Source: Mycolicibacterium houstonense (lineage in GTDB: Bacteria; Actinomycetota; Actinomycetes; Mycobacteriales; Mycobacteriaceae). Taken from it: a stretch of DNA of 64,000 nucleotides. Below the pieces are notes generated by a model. That model made no database searches and was not told the DNA's origin. It was given only the letters and a program-made list of their open reading frames with translations. A program made the translations under genes and the position numbers. Positions 26,271 through 35,086 of the stretch are shown here, piece by piece. Positions within the stretch are counted from its first letter, which is position 1, and each line of letters begins with the position of its first letter. The stretch covers positions 3,655,171 to 3,719,170 of the forward strand of contig NZ_LT546207.1 of the NCBI RefSeq assembly GCF_900078665.2, written 5' to 3'.

Positions 26271-27488
26271 ATGCTCGGTGGCATCACACGCGGCATACGG
26301 GCGCACGCGCGCCGGCGGGGTCATTCCCTTCCGGTGGGCTACAACTGGGCCATCGTGCTGGCGTTCGACACCACCGTGGTTGGCGCCGGCGTCGTCGCCG
26401 TCCTGCAGCGGCCGGCGTCCGATCTCCCGGCCGGCCTGCTCGCCCTCGTGGTCTGCATCGCGCCGTTCGCCTTGTTCTATATCTCCGGTATCGAGTTCAA
26501 GGCGCCGATCGTCTGGGCGACGTGGTGCACGGCCACGGCGGTGTTGCTGTTCGGCACATCCACACCGATCGCCGATGACTTCGCGCCGCTGATCGCGGTG
26601 CTGATGGTCGGCGAGGTCGCCTCACTGACCGGAGTGTGGGGCGGCTTCCTGGCCACCCTGTCCGGCGCCACGCTGATCCTGACCGCCGCCGCGCAGCACC
26701 GCCTCGACGCCGTGCCGCTCTATCTCGGCATCCTCGGAATGGGTTGGCTGGTGGGTTATCTCGTGCACACCCAGCAGGAGCTGATGCGTCAGCAGCAGGA
26801 CGCCCAGGCCGCGCTGGCCCAGCACGCCGCATCCGACGAGCGGCGGCGGATCGCTCGCGAGGTGCACGACGTGATCGCGCATTCCCTGAGCGTGACCTTG
26901 CTGCACGTGACCGGGGCACGCCGCGGGTTGCAGCAGGACCGCGATGTGGACGACGCGGTGGAGGCGCTGGAGCAGGCCGAGCGGCTGGGCCGCCAGGCGA
27001 TGGCCGACATCCGCCGCACGGTCGGGCTGCTCGACGGCGCCCCGATGGGCATGGCTCCCGAGCCGGGGGTCGACGACATCGCCCGCCTGGTCGACGATTT
27101 CGTGCGTGCCGGGCTGAATGTGCGGTTCGATGCCACCGGCCGCACCGATGCCGTCTCGGCGGCGGTGGGTTTGGCGCTGTATCGGATCGCCCAGGAGTCG
27201 CTGGCCAACATCGCCAAGCACGCGTCCGATGCGGAATCGACCGTGTTGCTGAGGATTTCACGGACGTCGGCCACCTTGACCGTCACCAATCGGCTTCCGG
27301 TGGGCGCCCTCGCCGGTCCGGGTGGCCGGGGTGTGGAGGGCCGTGGCGTGCACGGGATGCGCCAGCGCGTCGAGCAGCTCGGTGGGATCATCAGCGTCGG
27401 ACCGGCCGACGACGGCTGGGCGGTGCGCACCAACATTCCGCTGGACGACACCGACCAGGCACCCCGCGGGTGTCCGCTGATGTCATGA
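26271..27488 (+). CDS. DesK/NarX-type sensor histidine kinase (HisKA_3)
   Basis: A 405-residue membrane sensor. The first 160 residues form five or six membrane helices with almost no loops. They are followed by a short coiled-coil (HTQQELMRQQQDAQAALAQH) and the HisKA_3 dimerisation box RRRIAREVHDVIAHSLSVTL, whose first histidine (EVHD) is the phosphate site. The ATP-binding domain ends in GRGVHGMRQRVEQLGG. The ATG at 26271 is chosen because a -10 element TACGAT ends 7 bp upstream (leaderless); the frame stays open to 26184. The stop overlaps the response-regulator start (ATGA). The helix-only sensor suggests a membrane or small-molecule signal. Confidence 0.88.
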   Translation: MLGGITRGIRAHARRRGHSLPVGYNWAIVLAFDTTVVGAGVVAVLQRPASDLPAGLLALVVCIAPFALFYISGIEFKAPIVWATWCTATAVLLFGTSTPIADDFAPLIAVLMVGEVASLTGVWGGFLATLSGATLILTAAAQHRLDAVPLYLGILGMGWLVGYLVHTQQELMRQQQDAQAALAQHAASDERRRIAREVHDVIAHSLSVTLLHVTGARRGLQQDRDVDDAVEALEQAERLGRQAMADIRRTVGLLDGAPMGMAPEPGVDDIARLVDDFVRAGLNVRFDATGRTDAVSAAVGLALYRIAQESLANIAKHASDAESTVLLRISRTSATLTVTNRLPVGALAGPGGRGVEGRGVHGMRQRVEQLGGIISVGPADDGWAVRTNIPLDDTDQAPRGCPLMS

Positions 27489-28144
27489 CGGATCCAGCCA
27501 CCGAGGTCGACGTCCTGCTGGTCGACGATCAGGACCTGGTGCGGTCGGGGCTCCGGCGCATCCTGCGGCGCAAGGACGGCTTCACGATCATCGCCGAATG
27601 CGCCGACGGCGACGAGGTTCCCGACGCCGTGGCCCGGTACCGCCCCGACGTCGTGGTGATGGACCTGCGCATGAAGCGCGTCGACGGAATAGAGGCCACC
27701 CGCAGGCTCACCGCGGCCGACGGTCCGCCGGTGCTGGCGCTGACCACGTTCAACGACGACGAGTTGCTCTCCGGCGCGCTGCGTGCCGGAGCCAACGGAT
27801 TCGTGCTCAAGGATTCGTCGGCCGAGGAACTGATCCGGGCGGTGCGCGCGGTGGCGCAGGGGGACAGCTACCTCGATCCGGCGGTGACCTCCCGGGTGCT
27901 CACCACCTACCGCAAGTCGGCAGAGCCGCGCCACGCGGCCGTCGGCGACCTCACCGCGCGCGAACTCGACGTGCTGAGGCTGATCGCCAAGGGCCATTCG
28001 AACGCCGAGATCGCCGACCAACTCAGCATTTCCGGGCTCACGGTCAAGAGCCACATCGGCCACATCTTCATCAAGCTCGACCTGCGTGACCGTGCCGCCG
28101 CGATCATCCACGCCTACGACACCGGCCTGGTCAGCCCCCGGTGA
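27485..28144 (+). CDS. NarL/FixJ-family response regulator
   Basis: A 219-residue response regulator. The receiver domain has the acidic pocket VDDQD, the phospho-acceptor aspartate in VVMDLRMKRVDG and the conserved lysine in FVLKDSS. The C-terminal LuxR-type HTH is LTARELDVLRLIAKGHSNAEIADQLSISGLTVKSHI. It is translationally coupled to the kinase gene through a 4-nt overlap. A GTG five codons upstream is an alternative start. Confidence 0.95.
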   Translation: MTDPATEVDVLLVDDQDLVRSGLRRILRRKDGFTIIAECADGDEVPDAVARYRPDVVVMDLRMKRVDGIEATRRLTAADGPPVLALTTFNDDELLSGALRAGANGFVLKDSSAEELIRAVRAVAQGDSYLDPAVTSRVLTTYRKSAEPRHAAVGDLTARELDVLRLIAKGHSNAEIADQLSISGLTVKSHIGHIFIKLDLRDRAAAIIHAYDTGLVSPR

Positions 28145-28154
28145 ACCAACCTCG

Positions 28155-28168
28155 AGGACCTATGGCCC
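28155..28168 (+). promoter_or_regulatory. Possible DosR (DevR)-like box
   Basis: AGGACCTATGGCCC matches 10 of 14 positions of the DosR half-palindrome core GGGACTWWAGTCCC and keeps the GGAC and CCC arms. It ends 36 bp before the start codon of a gene that resembles the DosR-regulon gene Rv2004c, the position expected for an activator site. The match is imperfect. Confidence 0.35.
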
Positions 28169-28204
28169 TACCGCCACGGGATCCCACGCGGCCATCATGG
28201 GGTT

Positions 28205-29704
28205 ATGGGTAGTTCAGCTTGGCCTGCGCCGGTGCCGACCGCTGAATCCGAGACCACGAGCGCCGTGGCCGAGATCCACGAGACGCACACCGGGATCGTC
28301 GCCCTGGTCGGGGACCGGGCCTACAAGGTCAAAAAGCCCGTCGTCACCGATTTTCTCGACTTCAGCTCGGTCGAGCGTCGCGAACAGGTTTGCGACCGTG
28401 AGGTCCGGTTGAACCAGCGACTGGCACCGGACAGCTATCTGGGTGTCGCCCACCTCTCGGATCCGCAAGGCGGTCCGCCCGAGCCGGTGATCGTGATGCG
28501 CCGGTACCCCGACGCCCGCCGGCTGACATCAATCGTCGTCAATGGCGAGCCCGCCGTCGAGCACCTGTCGGCGATCGCGGAAGCACTGTCGCACTTCCAC
28601 GCCGACGCGCAGCGTTCAGACGACATCGATACGGCGGCACGGATTTCCGCCGTATCCGGCCGCTGGCACGACAACCTCAGGGAGCTGCACCGGCACGCCG
28701 GAACCGTGGTGTCCGCCGAATCGGTGACAGAGATCGGCCGGCTGGTCGACCAGTTCATCGACGGGCGGGCCGCGTTGTTTGCCGACCGGATCGCGAACCA
28801 CCGCATCGTCGATGGTCACGGTGACCTGCTGACCGGTGACATATTTTGTATGCCCGAGGGGCCGGCGATCCTGGATTGCCTTGAGTTCGATGACAACTTG
28901 CGTCACGTCGACTGCATTGACGACGCCGCGTTCCTGGCGATGGACCTGGAATTTCTCGGCCGGAAAGATCTGGCTGACCACTTCCTCGCCGAGTACCGCC
29001 GGTTCTCTGGCGACGCCGCCCCGACTGCGCTGGTGGACTTCTACGTCGCCTACCGTGCCGGGGTCCGCGCCAAGACAGACTGCATCAGGGTCGAACAGGG
29101 CAATCAAGTCGCCGCGGACGACGCCCGACGCCATCTCGACCTCGCCCTCGATCACCTCCGCCGAGGCGCGGTCCGGCTGGTCGTCGTCGGCGGTGGCCCT
29201 GGCACCGGCAAGACCACACTGGCGCGCGCACTGGCTGAGCAGTTGTCAGCACAGGTCATTTCCACCGACGACGTGCGCCGCGAGTTGCAGGAACGAGGCG
29301 TCCTCACCGGCGATGCGGGAATCCTGAACGAGGGCCTGTACAGCAGCGAGAACGTGGCCGCCGTATACGACGCAGTCCTGGGCAAAGCCGACTCCGCCTT
29401 GGCCGGGGGCCGATCGGTGATCCTGGACGGTACGTGGCGTGACCCCGCCCTCCGGCAACGCGCGCGTGAACTGGCCGCAGAACGCCATTGCCCGACAACA
29501 CAATTGGCCTGCACAGTGCCCCTGGACGAGGCCAAGGAACGTATCACGCAACGGCGGATCACCAACTCGGACGCCACCCCGCAGATCGCCGAGGGCCTGG
29601 CGGCCGGCGACGCCGACTGGTCCGACGCCCACCTGATCAATACGCGCCGTCCGCTGGCGGATTCCGTCGCCGAAGCTCAGCGAATCTGCTGTTCAACGAT
29701 CTGA
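28205..29704 (+). CDS. Two-domain protein: aminoglycoside-phosphotransferase-like plus AAA/gluconate-kinase-like ATPase
   Basis: A 499-residue fusion. Residues of about 20-310 form a kinase-like (APH) domain with RAYKVKKPVVTDFLDFS near the N-terminus and the catalytic loop VDGHGDLLTGDIF followed by LDCLEFDDN. Residues of about 320-499 form a P-loop kinase domain with Walker A GGGPGTGKTT and DGTWRDP. This layout is that of M. tuberculosis Rv2004c, a DosR-regulon protein of unknown substrate. It is followed by a hairpin that may end transcription. The codon use is slightly less GC-biased than its neighbours. Confidence 0.88.
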   Translation: MGSSAWPAPVPTAESETTSAVAEIHETHTGIVALVGDRAYKVKKPVVTDFLDFSSVERREQVCDREVRLNQRLAPDSYLGVAHLSDPQGGPPEPVIVMRRYPDARRLTSIVVNGEPAVEHLSAIAEALSHFHADAQRSDDIDTAARISAVSGRWHDNLRELHRHAGTVVSAESVTEIGRLVDQFIDGRAALFADRIANHRIVDGHGDLLTGDIFCMPEGPAILDCLEFDDNLRHVDCIDDAAFLAMDLEFLGRKDLADHFLAEYRRFSGDAAPTALVDFYVAYRAGVRAKTDCIRVEQGNQVAADDARRHLDLALDHLRRGAVRLVVVGGGPGTGKTTLARALAEQLSAQVISTDDVRRELQERGVLTGDAGILNEGLYSSENVAAVYDAVLGKADSALAGGRSVILDGTWRDPALRQRARELAAERHCPTTQLACTVPLDEAKERITQRRITNSDATPQIAEGLAAGDADWSDAHLINTRRPLADSVAEAQRICCSTI

Positions 29705-29756
29705 ACCCGTCTCCTTCGGGGCAGATGACATTACGAAACCGATCGCAACTGTAAAC

Positions 29757-29785
29757 CCGGCGGCTAGCGGAGTCCGCCGGCCCTT
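29757..29785 (+). terminator. Hairpin after the APH/AAA gene, possible terminator
   Basis: CCGGCGG at 29757-29763 pairs with CCGCCGG at 29774-29780 across a 10-nt loop, 53 bp after the stop codon. No long T tract follows, so it would be an L-shaped mycobacterial-type terminator at best. Confidence 0.45.
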
Positions 29786-29874
29786 GTAAAGTAGAAAGGC
29801 GGTCGCACTTCCGGCTGCCACCAGTGCAAACACTCCGGGCAGCCAGGTTCGGCACATCCGTTTAGGGAGGAACC

Positions 29875-30549
29875 ATGAATGAAGTGCTGGCGCGCGCCGG
29901 CATCTTCCAGGGTGTGTCGCCGGACGCCGTGGCCGCACTCGTCCGTCAGCTGGAACCGGTGACCTTCCGCCGCGGCGAGGTGGCCTTCGTCGAAGGCGAA
30001 CCGGGCGACACCCTGTACATCATCACCGCGGGCAAGGTGAAGATCGGCCGCAAGTCGGCCGACGGGCGCGACAGCCTGATCACGCTGATGGGCCCGTCCG
30101 ACATGTTCGGCGAACTCGCGATCTTCGACCCCGGCCCACGGACCTCTACGGTGACCGCCCTGACCGAGGTGAAGGCGGTGACGATGAGCCGCAGCGTGCT
30201 GCGCAGCTGGATCGCCGACCGTCCCGAGATCGCCGAACAATTGCTGCGCGTGCTGGCCCGCCGGTTGCGGCGCACCAACGACAACCTGTCCGACCTGATC
30301 TTCACGGATGTGCCGGGCCGGGTGGCCAAGCAATTGCTCTACCTGGCGCAGCGGTTCGGCAGCCGTGACGGCACCGCGCTGCGCGTCGACCACGAGCTGA
30401 CGCAGGAGGAGATCGCGCAGCTCGTCGGTTCTTCCCGGGAGACGGTCAACAAGGCGCTGTCGGACTTCGCGCAACGTGGCTGGATCCGCGTTCAGGGCCG
30501 CAGCATCCTGATCGACAACCCCGAGCGGCTGGCCAAACGCGCTCATTAG
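29875..30549 (+). CDS. Crp/Fnr-family cAMP receptor protein (Crp paralog)
   Basis: A 224-residue cAMP-binding regulator very like mycobacterial Crp (Rv3676): the N-terminus [17 protein letters not shown], the phosphate-binding cassette [18 protein letters not shown], and the [24 protein letters not shown] are all intact. Rv3676 is normally found near an endonuclease III gene; this copy is not, so it is probably the second Crp that some fast growers carry. GGGAGGA precedes the ATG by 5-6 nt. It binds TGTGA-N6-TCACA-like sites in other mycobacteria. Confidence 0.93.
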   Translation: MNEVLARAGIFQGVSPDAVAALVRQLEPVTFRRGEVAFVEGEPGDTLYIITAGKVKIGRKSADGRDSLITLMGPSDMFGELAIFDPGPRTSTVTALTEVKAVTMSRSVLRSWIADRPEIAEQLLRVLARRLRRTNDNLSDLIFTDVPGRVAKQLLYLAQRFGSRDGTALRVDHELTQEEIAQLVGSSRETVNKALSDFAQRGWIRVQGRSILIDNPERLAKRAH

Positions 30550-30569
30550 CGGGTGTGATCACCGAGACA

Positions 30570-30605
30570 TTGTTAGTGCCCTAACTATGAGGGTACGGTC
30601 TTTTT
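30570..30605 (+). promoter_or_regulatory. MarR gene promoter with overlapping operator
   Basis: A -35 TTGTTA (30570-30575) and -10 TACGGT (30594-30599) are 18 bp apart, and the expected start of transcription coincides with the GTG at 30606, so the mRNA is probably leaderless. The inverted repeat GTTAG-TGCC-CTAAC at 30572-30585 overlaps the -35 element, as an autorepression site would. Confidence 0.55.
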
Positions 30606-31112
30606 GTGTCCGCAGTATCGGCAACGCCCTCGGCGCCGGACGATGTTGATCCGCTCGCCCTCGAGCGGCAGGTGTGTTTTGCCCTGGCCGTCAGCAACCG
30701 CGCCGTACTCGCGGTCTACCGCCCGCTCCTGGAGCCGCTCGGTCTGACCCACCCGAAGTACCTGGTGATGCTGGCCCTGTGGGATCACCACAAGTCACGC
30801 GCCGACGGCGTTCCGCCGCTGTCGGTCAAGGAGATCGCGGCCGCCCTGCAGATCGATTCGGCCACGCTGTCGCCGATGCTCAAGCGGCTCGAAGGACTCG
30901 GGCTGATCACTCGCAGCCGCCGGGCCGGCGATGAACGCGCCACCGACGTCGAGCTCACCGAGGCCGGGATCGCGTTGCGTGAACGCGCCGTGGCCATCCC
31001 GCACGCGGTGGTGGAACGCCTCGGCATCAGCCTTGCCGAACTCGAAGACCTGCATCGGGCACTGACCCGCCTCAACGAAGCCGCGCTGGCGGCCAATTCC
31101 CTCACCGATTGA
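30606..31112 (+). CDS. MarR-family regulator, OhrR-like
   Basis: A 168-residue winged-helix regulator. It begins LALERQVCFALAVSNRAVLAVYRPLLEPLGLTHPKYLVMLAL, the OhrR-like N-terminus in which a cysteine (here in QVCFAL) senses organic hydroperoxides. The recognition helix lies in IDSATLSPMLKRLEGLGLI and the wing in RRAGDERATDVELT. The conserved cysteine and the two tyrosine/histidine-like partners fit a one-Cys peroxide sensor. No ohr gene is adjacent, but an OsmC gene lies 8 kb away. The start GTG follows a promoter directly. Confidence 0.9.
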   Translation: MSAVSATPSAPDDVDPLALERQVCFALAVSNRAVLAVYRPLLEPLGLTHPKYLVMLALWDHHKSRADGVPPLSVKEIAAALQIDSATLSPMLKRLEGLGLITRSRRAGDERATDVELTEAGIALRERAVAIPHAVVERLGISLAELEDLHRALTRLNEAALAANSLTD

Positions 31113-31127
31113 CACCAGGAGCCCACC

Positions 31128-31559
31128 ATGGCCGGCCAGAAGAAAACCAAAGACCGTCCCAACTTCTTTCAGTACATCGCCTACTGCTACGGCAAGCGGT
31201 TGCCCGATTCGATGCGCGACTGGGTGGCCCATGACCTGGCCGACCACGGAGCCATCCGCCGGCACATGATTCGGATGGCGATCCCACCGCTGTTCGTGCT
31301 GGCGCCGTTCTGGCTGCTGCCCGCCTCGCTGTATGTGCACATCGAGATGACCGTGCCGATCTACGTCTGGGCCCTGTTGATGGCGCTCGCGCTCAACAAG
31401 ATCTGGCGCCGGCACCGGCTGGCCCAGCACGGTCTCGATCCCAACCTGGTCGACGAGATCCAGTACAAGAAGGACCAGCAGAAGCACGAGGACTACATCC
31501 GGCGGTTCGGGCCTCGTCCGGAATCGGCCAAGTACCAGTCCAACAGCAGTCCCTTTTAG
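31128..31559 (+). CDS. DUF5313 family membrane protein
   Basis: A 143-residue protein typical of mycobacteria: RPNFFQYIAYCYGKRLPDSMRDWVAHDL at the N-terminus, two membrane helices (about 55-95), then a charged tail KIWRRHRLAQHGLDP. The function is unknown. It starts 15 bp after the MarR gene and is probably co-transcribed. An intact ribosome site (CCAGGAG) precedes the ATG. Confidence 0.88.
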   Translation: MAGQKKTKDRPNFFQYIAYCYGKRLPDSMRDWVAHDLADHGAIRRHMIRMAIPPLFVLAPFWLLPASLYVHIEMTVPIYVWALLMALALNKIWRRHRLAQHGLDPNLVDEIQYKKDQQKHEDYIRRFGPRPESAKYQSNSSPF

Positions 31560-31576
31560 CAGTTTCCGCGGGATAA

Positions 31577-31608
31577 ACCCCTTGCATGCAAGCTTGCATG
31601 CAAGGGGT
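31577..31608 (+). promoter_or_regulatory. Perfect 32-bp palindrome, GntR operator
   Basis: ACCCCTTGCATGCAAG at 31577-31592 is followed directly by its exact reverse complement at 31593-31608. Each half contains the 10-bp palindrome TTGCATGCAA, so the site is a tandem pair of operators. It lies immediately before the promoter and GTG start of the GntR regulator and is almost certainly its autoregulatory site. Confidence 0.85.
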
Positions 31609-31621
31609 ATCGTGGTATCTC

Positions 31622-32269
31622 GTGGTGACCGACGAGAAATCGAGCAACAGCCAGCGCGTCTACCGGATGACCAAGGATCAGATCCTCTCCGGTGAGTTCC
31701 GCGGCGGGCAGCTCCTCAGCGAGGTCGAGGTGGCGACCCAGCTCGGTGTCAGCCGCACGCCCGTCCACGAAGCCTTCCTCCGCCTGGCCGCCGAAGATTT
31801 CCTCGATCTGGTGCCGCGGCGCGGCGCCGTCGTCGTACCGGTGTCCGCCCAGGAAGCCACCGATCTGCTGGAGATGCGCCTGGCCCTGGAGACGGCGGCG
31901 GTGCGCCGACTCTGCCGGTCATCGGACTCCATCGACACGTTGTTCGGGGAGCTGACGGAGTTGGTGGAGCGCCAGCGCCACGGCGCCGCGATCGGTGACG
32001 CCGATGAGTTCGCGGCCGCCGATGACGCGTTCCACCGGCGGATCGTCCAGGTCGCCGGGAATTCGATCGCCGGGCGCTTCTACGGATCCCTGAGCGATCG
32101 GCAGCGCCGCATGATGGCCGACGCGGCCCGCTCGGATTCGGCCCGGCTGACCGAGCTGATCGGTGAGCACGCGGATCTCGCGGATGCCATCGGCCGGCGC
32201 GACGTCGCGGGCTTCGAAGCAGCCCTGCTGGCCCATCTGGAAGCGACCTACCGAGTGGTGCTGGCATGA
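31622..32269 (+). CDS. GntR-family regulator, FadR subfamily
   Basis: A 215-residue regulator. The winged helix includes YRMTKDQILSGEFRGGQLLSEVEVATQLGVSRTPVHEAFLRL, and the FCD effector domain has the metal-binding type residues in DDAFHRRIVQVAGN. Start choice: GTG at 31622, or the GTG directly after it; the frame is open to 31586 inside the palindrome. The stop overlaps the MFS transporter start as ATGA, so the two form an operon controlled by the 32-bp operator. Confidence 0.92.
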   Translation: MVTDEKSSNSQRVYRMTKDQILSGEFRGGQLLSEVEVATQLGVSRTPVHEAFLRLAAEDFLDLVPRRGAVVVPVSAQEATDLLEMRLALETAAVRRLCRSSDSIDTLFGELTELVERQRHGAAIGDADEFAAADDAFHRRIVQVAGNSIAGRFYGSLSDRQRRMMADAARSDSARLTELIGEHADLADAIGRRDVAGFEAALLAHLEATYRVVLA

Positions 32270-33534
32270 CGGCCGTCGCCCTTGAGCCCCATGAGGTTCC
32301 GAAACGGGGCCGGCGTCGCCTGCGGCCATGGCTCGCGGTGGCCATCGCCGTCTTCTGCATCGGTTGGGGCGGCAACCAGTTCACCCCGCTGCTGATCGCC
32401 TACGCCCAGCACGCCGGCTACACCCGGGTGGACGTCGACATTCTGCTGGGCGCCTACGTGCTCGGCCTGATTCCTGGGTTGTTGATCGCGTCGACGCTGT
32501 CGGACCGCCACGGTCGACGCACCGTGATGGCGGCCGGCGTGATCAGTTCCGCGCTGGGCAGTCTCATCCTGGCGATCGGTGACGGGTGGGGCTTCCCCGC
32601 GCTGTTCGTGGGCCGGTTGTTCAGCGGGCTGGCCGTCGGTATCGCCATGGCCGTGGGCTCGGCCTGGATCACCGAATTGTCCCGGCCGCCATATGACAAC
32701 GCGTCGGCCGGAGCCGGTGCCCGGCGCGCCTCGATCTGTCTGTCGCTCGGTTTCGGCGTGGGGCCGCTGTGCGCCGGGCTGCTCACCGTGTACGCGCCGC
32801 TGCCCTTGGTGCTGACCTACCTGGTGCACGCCGCGCTGTGCGTGCCGGTGCTGTGGGCGGTGTGGAGCCGCACCGCCGAGACCCGGTTCGGCATGACTCC
32901 GCGGCCGTTCCTCGACGGTCTGAAGGTGCCCGCGGCCGGACACCGCCGGTTCCTCCATGTCGTTGTTCCCATGGCCCCGTGGATCTTCGGCTCCGCGGCC
33001 ATCGCCTACGCGGTGGTGCCGGCACTGGTCGCCGACCAGCTCGGGTCGTGGGCCCTGCTCTACACCGTGGGGCTGACGGTGTTGACGCTGGCCTGCGGCG
33101 TGGCGATTCAGCCGGTGGCACGTCGGCTCGACGATGTGTCCAGTTCGCGCGCCGTGGTGGTGTCGATGGCCCTGATGGCGGTCGGGATCTTCGCCGCCGT
33201 GGCCACCGCCGTCACCCGGTCGGTGCTCGTCGCGCCACTGGTCGCGATGCTGCTCGGCAGCGCCTACGGCATCGCCATCGTGTCGGGTCTGCTTGAGATC
33301 CAACGCATTGCGCCACCCGACGAGCTCGCGGGGATCTCCGGGGTCTACTACTCCCTGGCCTACCTCGGGTTCCTGCTGCCCGCCGCACTGGCCGCACTGG
33401 AGCACTGGTTCAGCTATCCGGTGATGCTGACTTTTGTCGGCCTACTGGCTCTTGTCTGCACCGCGGTGTGCGCGTCCGGGTGGGCGAAACATCTGGAGCC
33501 GCGGACGCCGGTAGTCGACGTCGTCGAGCGCTGA
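32266..33534 (+). CDS. Major facilitator superfamily transporter
   Basis: A 422-residue transporter with twelve predicted membrane helices. The loop 2-3 motif STLSDRHGRRTVM is the MFS signature. The first gene of the operon is a GntR regulator coupled by a 4-nt overlap, so a substrate of the pump or importer is probably the effector. Whether it imports a nutrient or exports a toxic compound is not visible. Confidence 0.9.
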   Translation: MTAVALEPHEVPKRGRRRLRPWLAVAIAVFCIGWGGNQFTPLLIAYAQHAGYTRVDVDILLGAYVLGLIPGLLIASTLSDRHGRRTVMAAGVISSALGSLILAIGDGWGFPALFVGRLFSGLAVGIAMAVGSAWITELSRPPYDNASAGAGARRASICLSLGFGVGPLCAGLLTVYAPLPLVLTYLVHAALCVPVLWAVWSRTAETRFGMTPRPFLDGLKVPAAGHRRFLHVVVPMAPWIFGSAAIAYAVVPALVADQLGSWALLYTVGLTVLTLACGVAIQPVARRLDDVSSSRAVVVSMALMAVGIFAAVATAVTRSVLVAPLVAMLLGSAYGIAIVSGLLEIQRIAPPDELAGISGVYYSLAYLGFLLPAALAALEHWFSYPVMLTFVGLLALVCTAVCASGWAKHLEPRTPVVDVVER

Positions 33535-33658
33535 GCACTACGCCCGCGGATTCCTGCCACATACTGACCGCAGCCCTCGGAGTAAGCGCGTCCTTGTGTA
33601 CGCCGCGCGCCGGGTTCATGCCATCACCGAACGGTGCTCGCCCGGTACCGTCGATCCG

Positions 33659-35086
33659 GTGACGGCGTCACGATCGCCACTGACCCGACTCTGCGCGGCG
33701 GGAACCATCCTGTTCACCGTCGCAGCGGTCTCGTCATGCGGGCAGTCCGAAGTTTCGCCACCGGCTGCCACGTCCACATTCACGACAGCCCCCGCCCCGG
33801 CCACGACCACGCCGCCGGCACCTACCCTCGCCGCCGTCGTGCCCGCAGGGGATTTCACCGCGGTGTCCCGGCTGGTCAACGACGCGATTGCGGCCCCAAG
33901 GCTGCCGGGCGCAGTGGTTCAGATAGGACACGGCGGCAACGTCGTCTTCCGCCAGGCTTTCGGTTCGCGGAAACTGCCCGGCGAACCCGGACTGGACGGG
34001 AAACCCGCACCCGCCGAGCCGATGACCGAGGACACCATCTTCGATCTGGCGTCGTTGTCGAAGGGCATCGCGACGACCGTTGCCCTGCTCCAGCTCTACG
34101 AGCAGGGCAAGGTGCGGATCGACGAACCGGTGCAGACCTATTTGCCGGACTTCAACCCGGCCGACGACCCACGACGGGCCGCGGTGACCCTGCGCATGTT
34201 GCTGACCCACACCTCGGGCATCGCCGGAGATCTGAGCCTGGACGGACCGTGGGGGCTGGAGCACGCCGACAAGGCCGAAGGCCTGCACCGGGCGCTCGGC
34301 GCGTGGGTGGTGCACAACCCCGGCGAGCTGTTCCACTACTCCGACATCGGCTTCGTCCTGGTCGGCGCGATCATCGAGAAGGTCACCGGCCAGCCCCTGG
34401 ACGACTACGTGCAAGCCAATGTGTTCGGCCCGCTCGGCATGTCGGATACCCGCTATCTTCCTGCGACGAAAGCGTGTGGCCCGCATCAGGTTCGGGGAAC
34501 GGCGCTCGCCCTCGACCCGGATGCTGCCGCGGTCGAGGATTGCCCGCCGGGCACCTGGCGCACCGACCTCTTGGAGCGCATCGCACCGACGGCGCTCGAC
34601 GAGGACACCCCGGGCCTCAACCCCGATTACGGACACCCGTTGCGCGGCACCGTGCACGACCCGACCGCCCGCCGCATGGGCGGGGTGACGGGCAGCGCCG
34701 GGGTGTTCTCGACGGTCGACGACATCGGTAAGTACGCGCAGGCCCTCCTCGATCGCCGCGCCGGCCGGCCGAGCCCGTTTCCGCTGAAGCAGTCAACGGT
34801 GGAGTTGATGACGACTCCGCAGCAGCCCGGGCACACCACGGATCTCCGCGGCTTTGGCTGGGACATCGATACGCCCCATTCCCGACCGCGCGGCACGGTC
34901 TTTCCCGTCGGCAGCTTCGGCCACACCGGTTTCACGGGTGTGACGCTGTGGATGGACCCCGGTTCAGATACCTACGTGATCGTGTTCGGGAACGTGATCC
35001 ATCAGCGCGGCGGCCCGCCGATCGTGGGGCTGAGCGGTGACATCGCCACCGAAGCCGCTCGGGCGCTGCATCTGTACGGCACCTAG
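33659..35086 (+). CDS. Serine beta-lactamase-like lipoprotein (class C/esterase type)
   Basis: A 475-residue exported hydrolase. The GTG start gives a signal peptide ending in the lipobox AVSSC, then a Ser/Thr/Pro-rich linker (about residues 30-60). The catalytic domain has the SxxK motif SLSK (preceded by DLA), the Tyr motif HYSDIG, and the third motif FGHTGFTG. This is the pattern of penicillin-binding-protein-like esterases and D-amino peptidases (EstB/AmpC-like). It does not prove beta-lactam hydrolysis. Its stop codon shares CTAG with the convergent membrane-protein gene. Confidence 0.88.
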   Translation: MTASRSPLTRLCAAGTILFTVAAVSSCGQSEVSPPAATSTFTTAPAPATTTPPAPTLAAVVPAGDFTAVSRLVNDAIAAPRLPGAVVQIGHGGNVVFRQAFGSRKLPGEPGLDGKPAPAEPMTEDTIFDLASLSKGIATTVALLQLYEQGKVRIDEPVQTYLPDFNPADDPRRAAVTLRMLLTHTSGIAGDLSLDGPWGLEHADKAEGLHRALGAWVVHNPGELFHYSDIGFVLVGAIIEKVTGQPLDDYVQANVFGPLGMSDTRYLPATKACGPHQVRGTALALDPDAAAVEDCPPGTWRTDLLERIAPTALDEDTPGLNPDYGHPLRGTVHDPTARRMGGVTGSAGVFSTVDDIGKYAQALLDRRAGRPSPFPLKQSTVELMTTPQQPGHTTDLRGFGWDIDTPHSRPRGTVFPVGSFGHTGFTGVTLWMDPGSDTYVIVFGNVIHQRGGPPIVGLSGDIATEAARALHLYGT

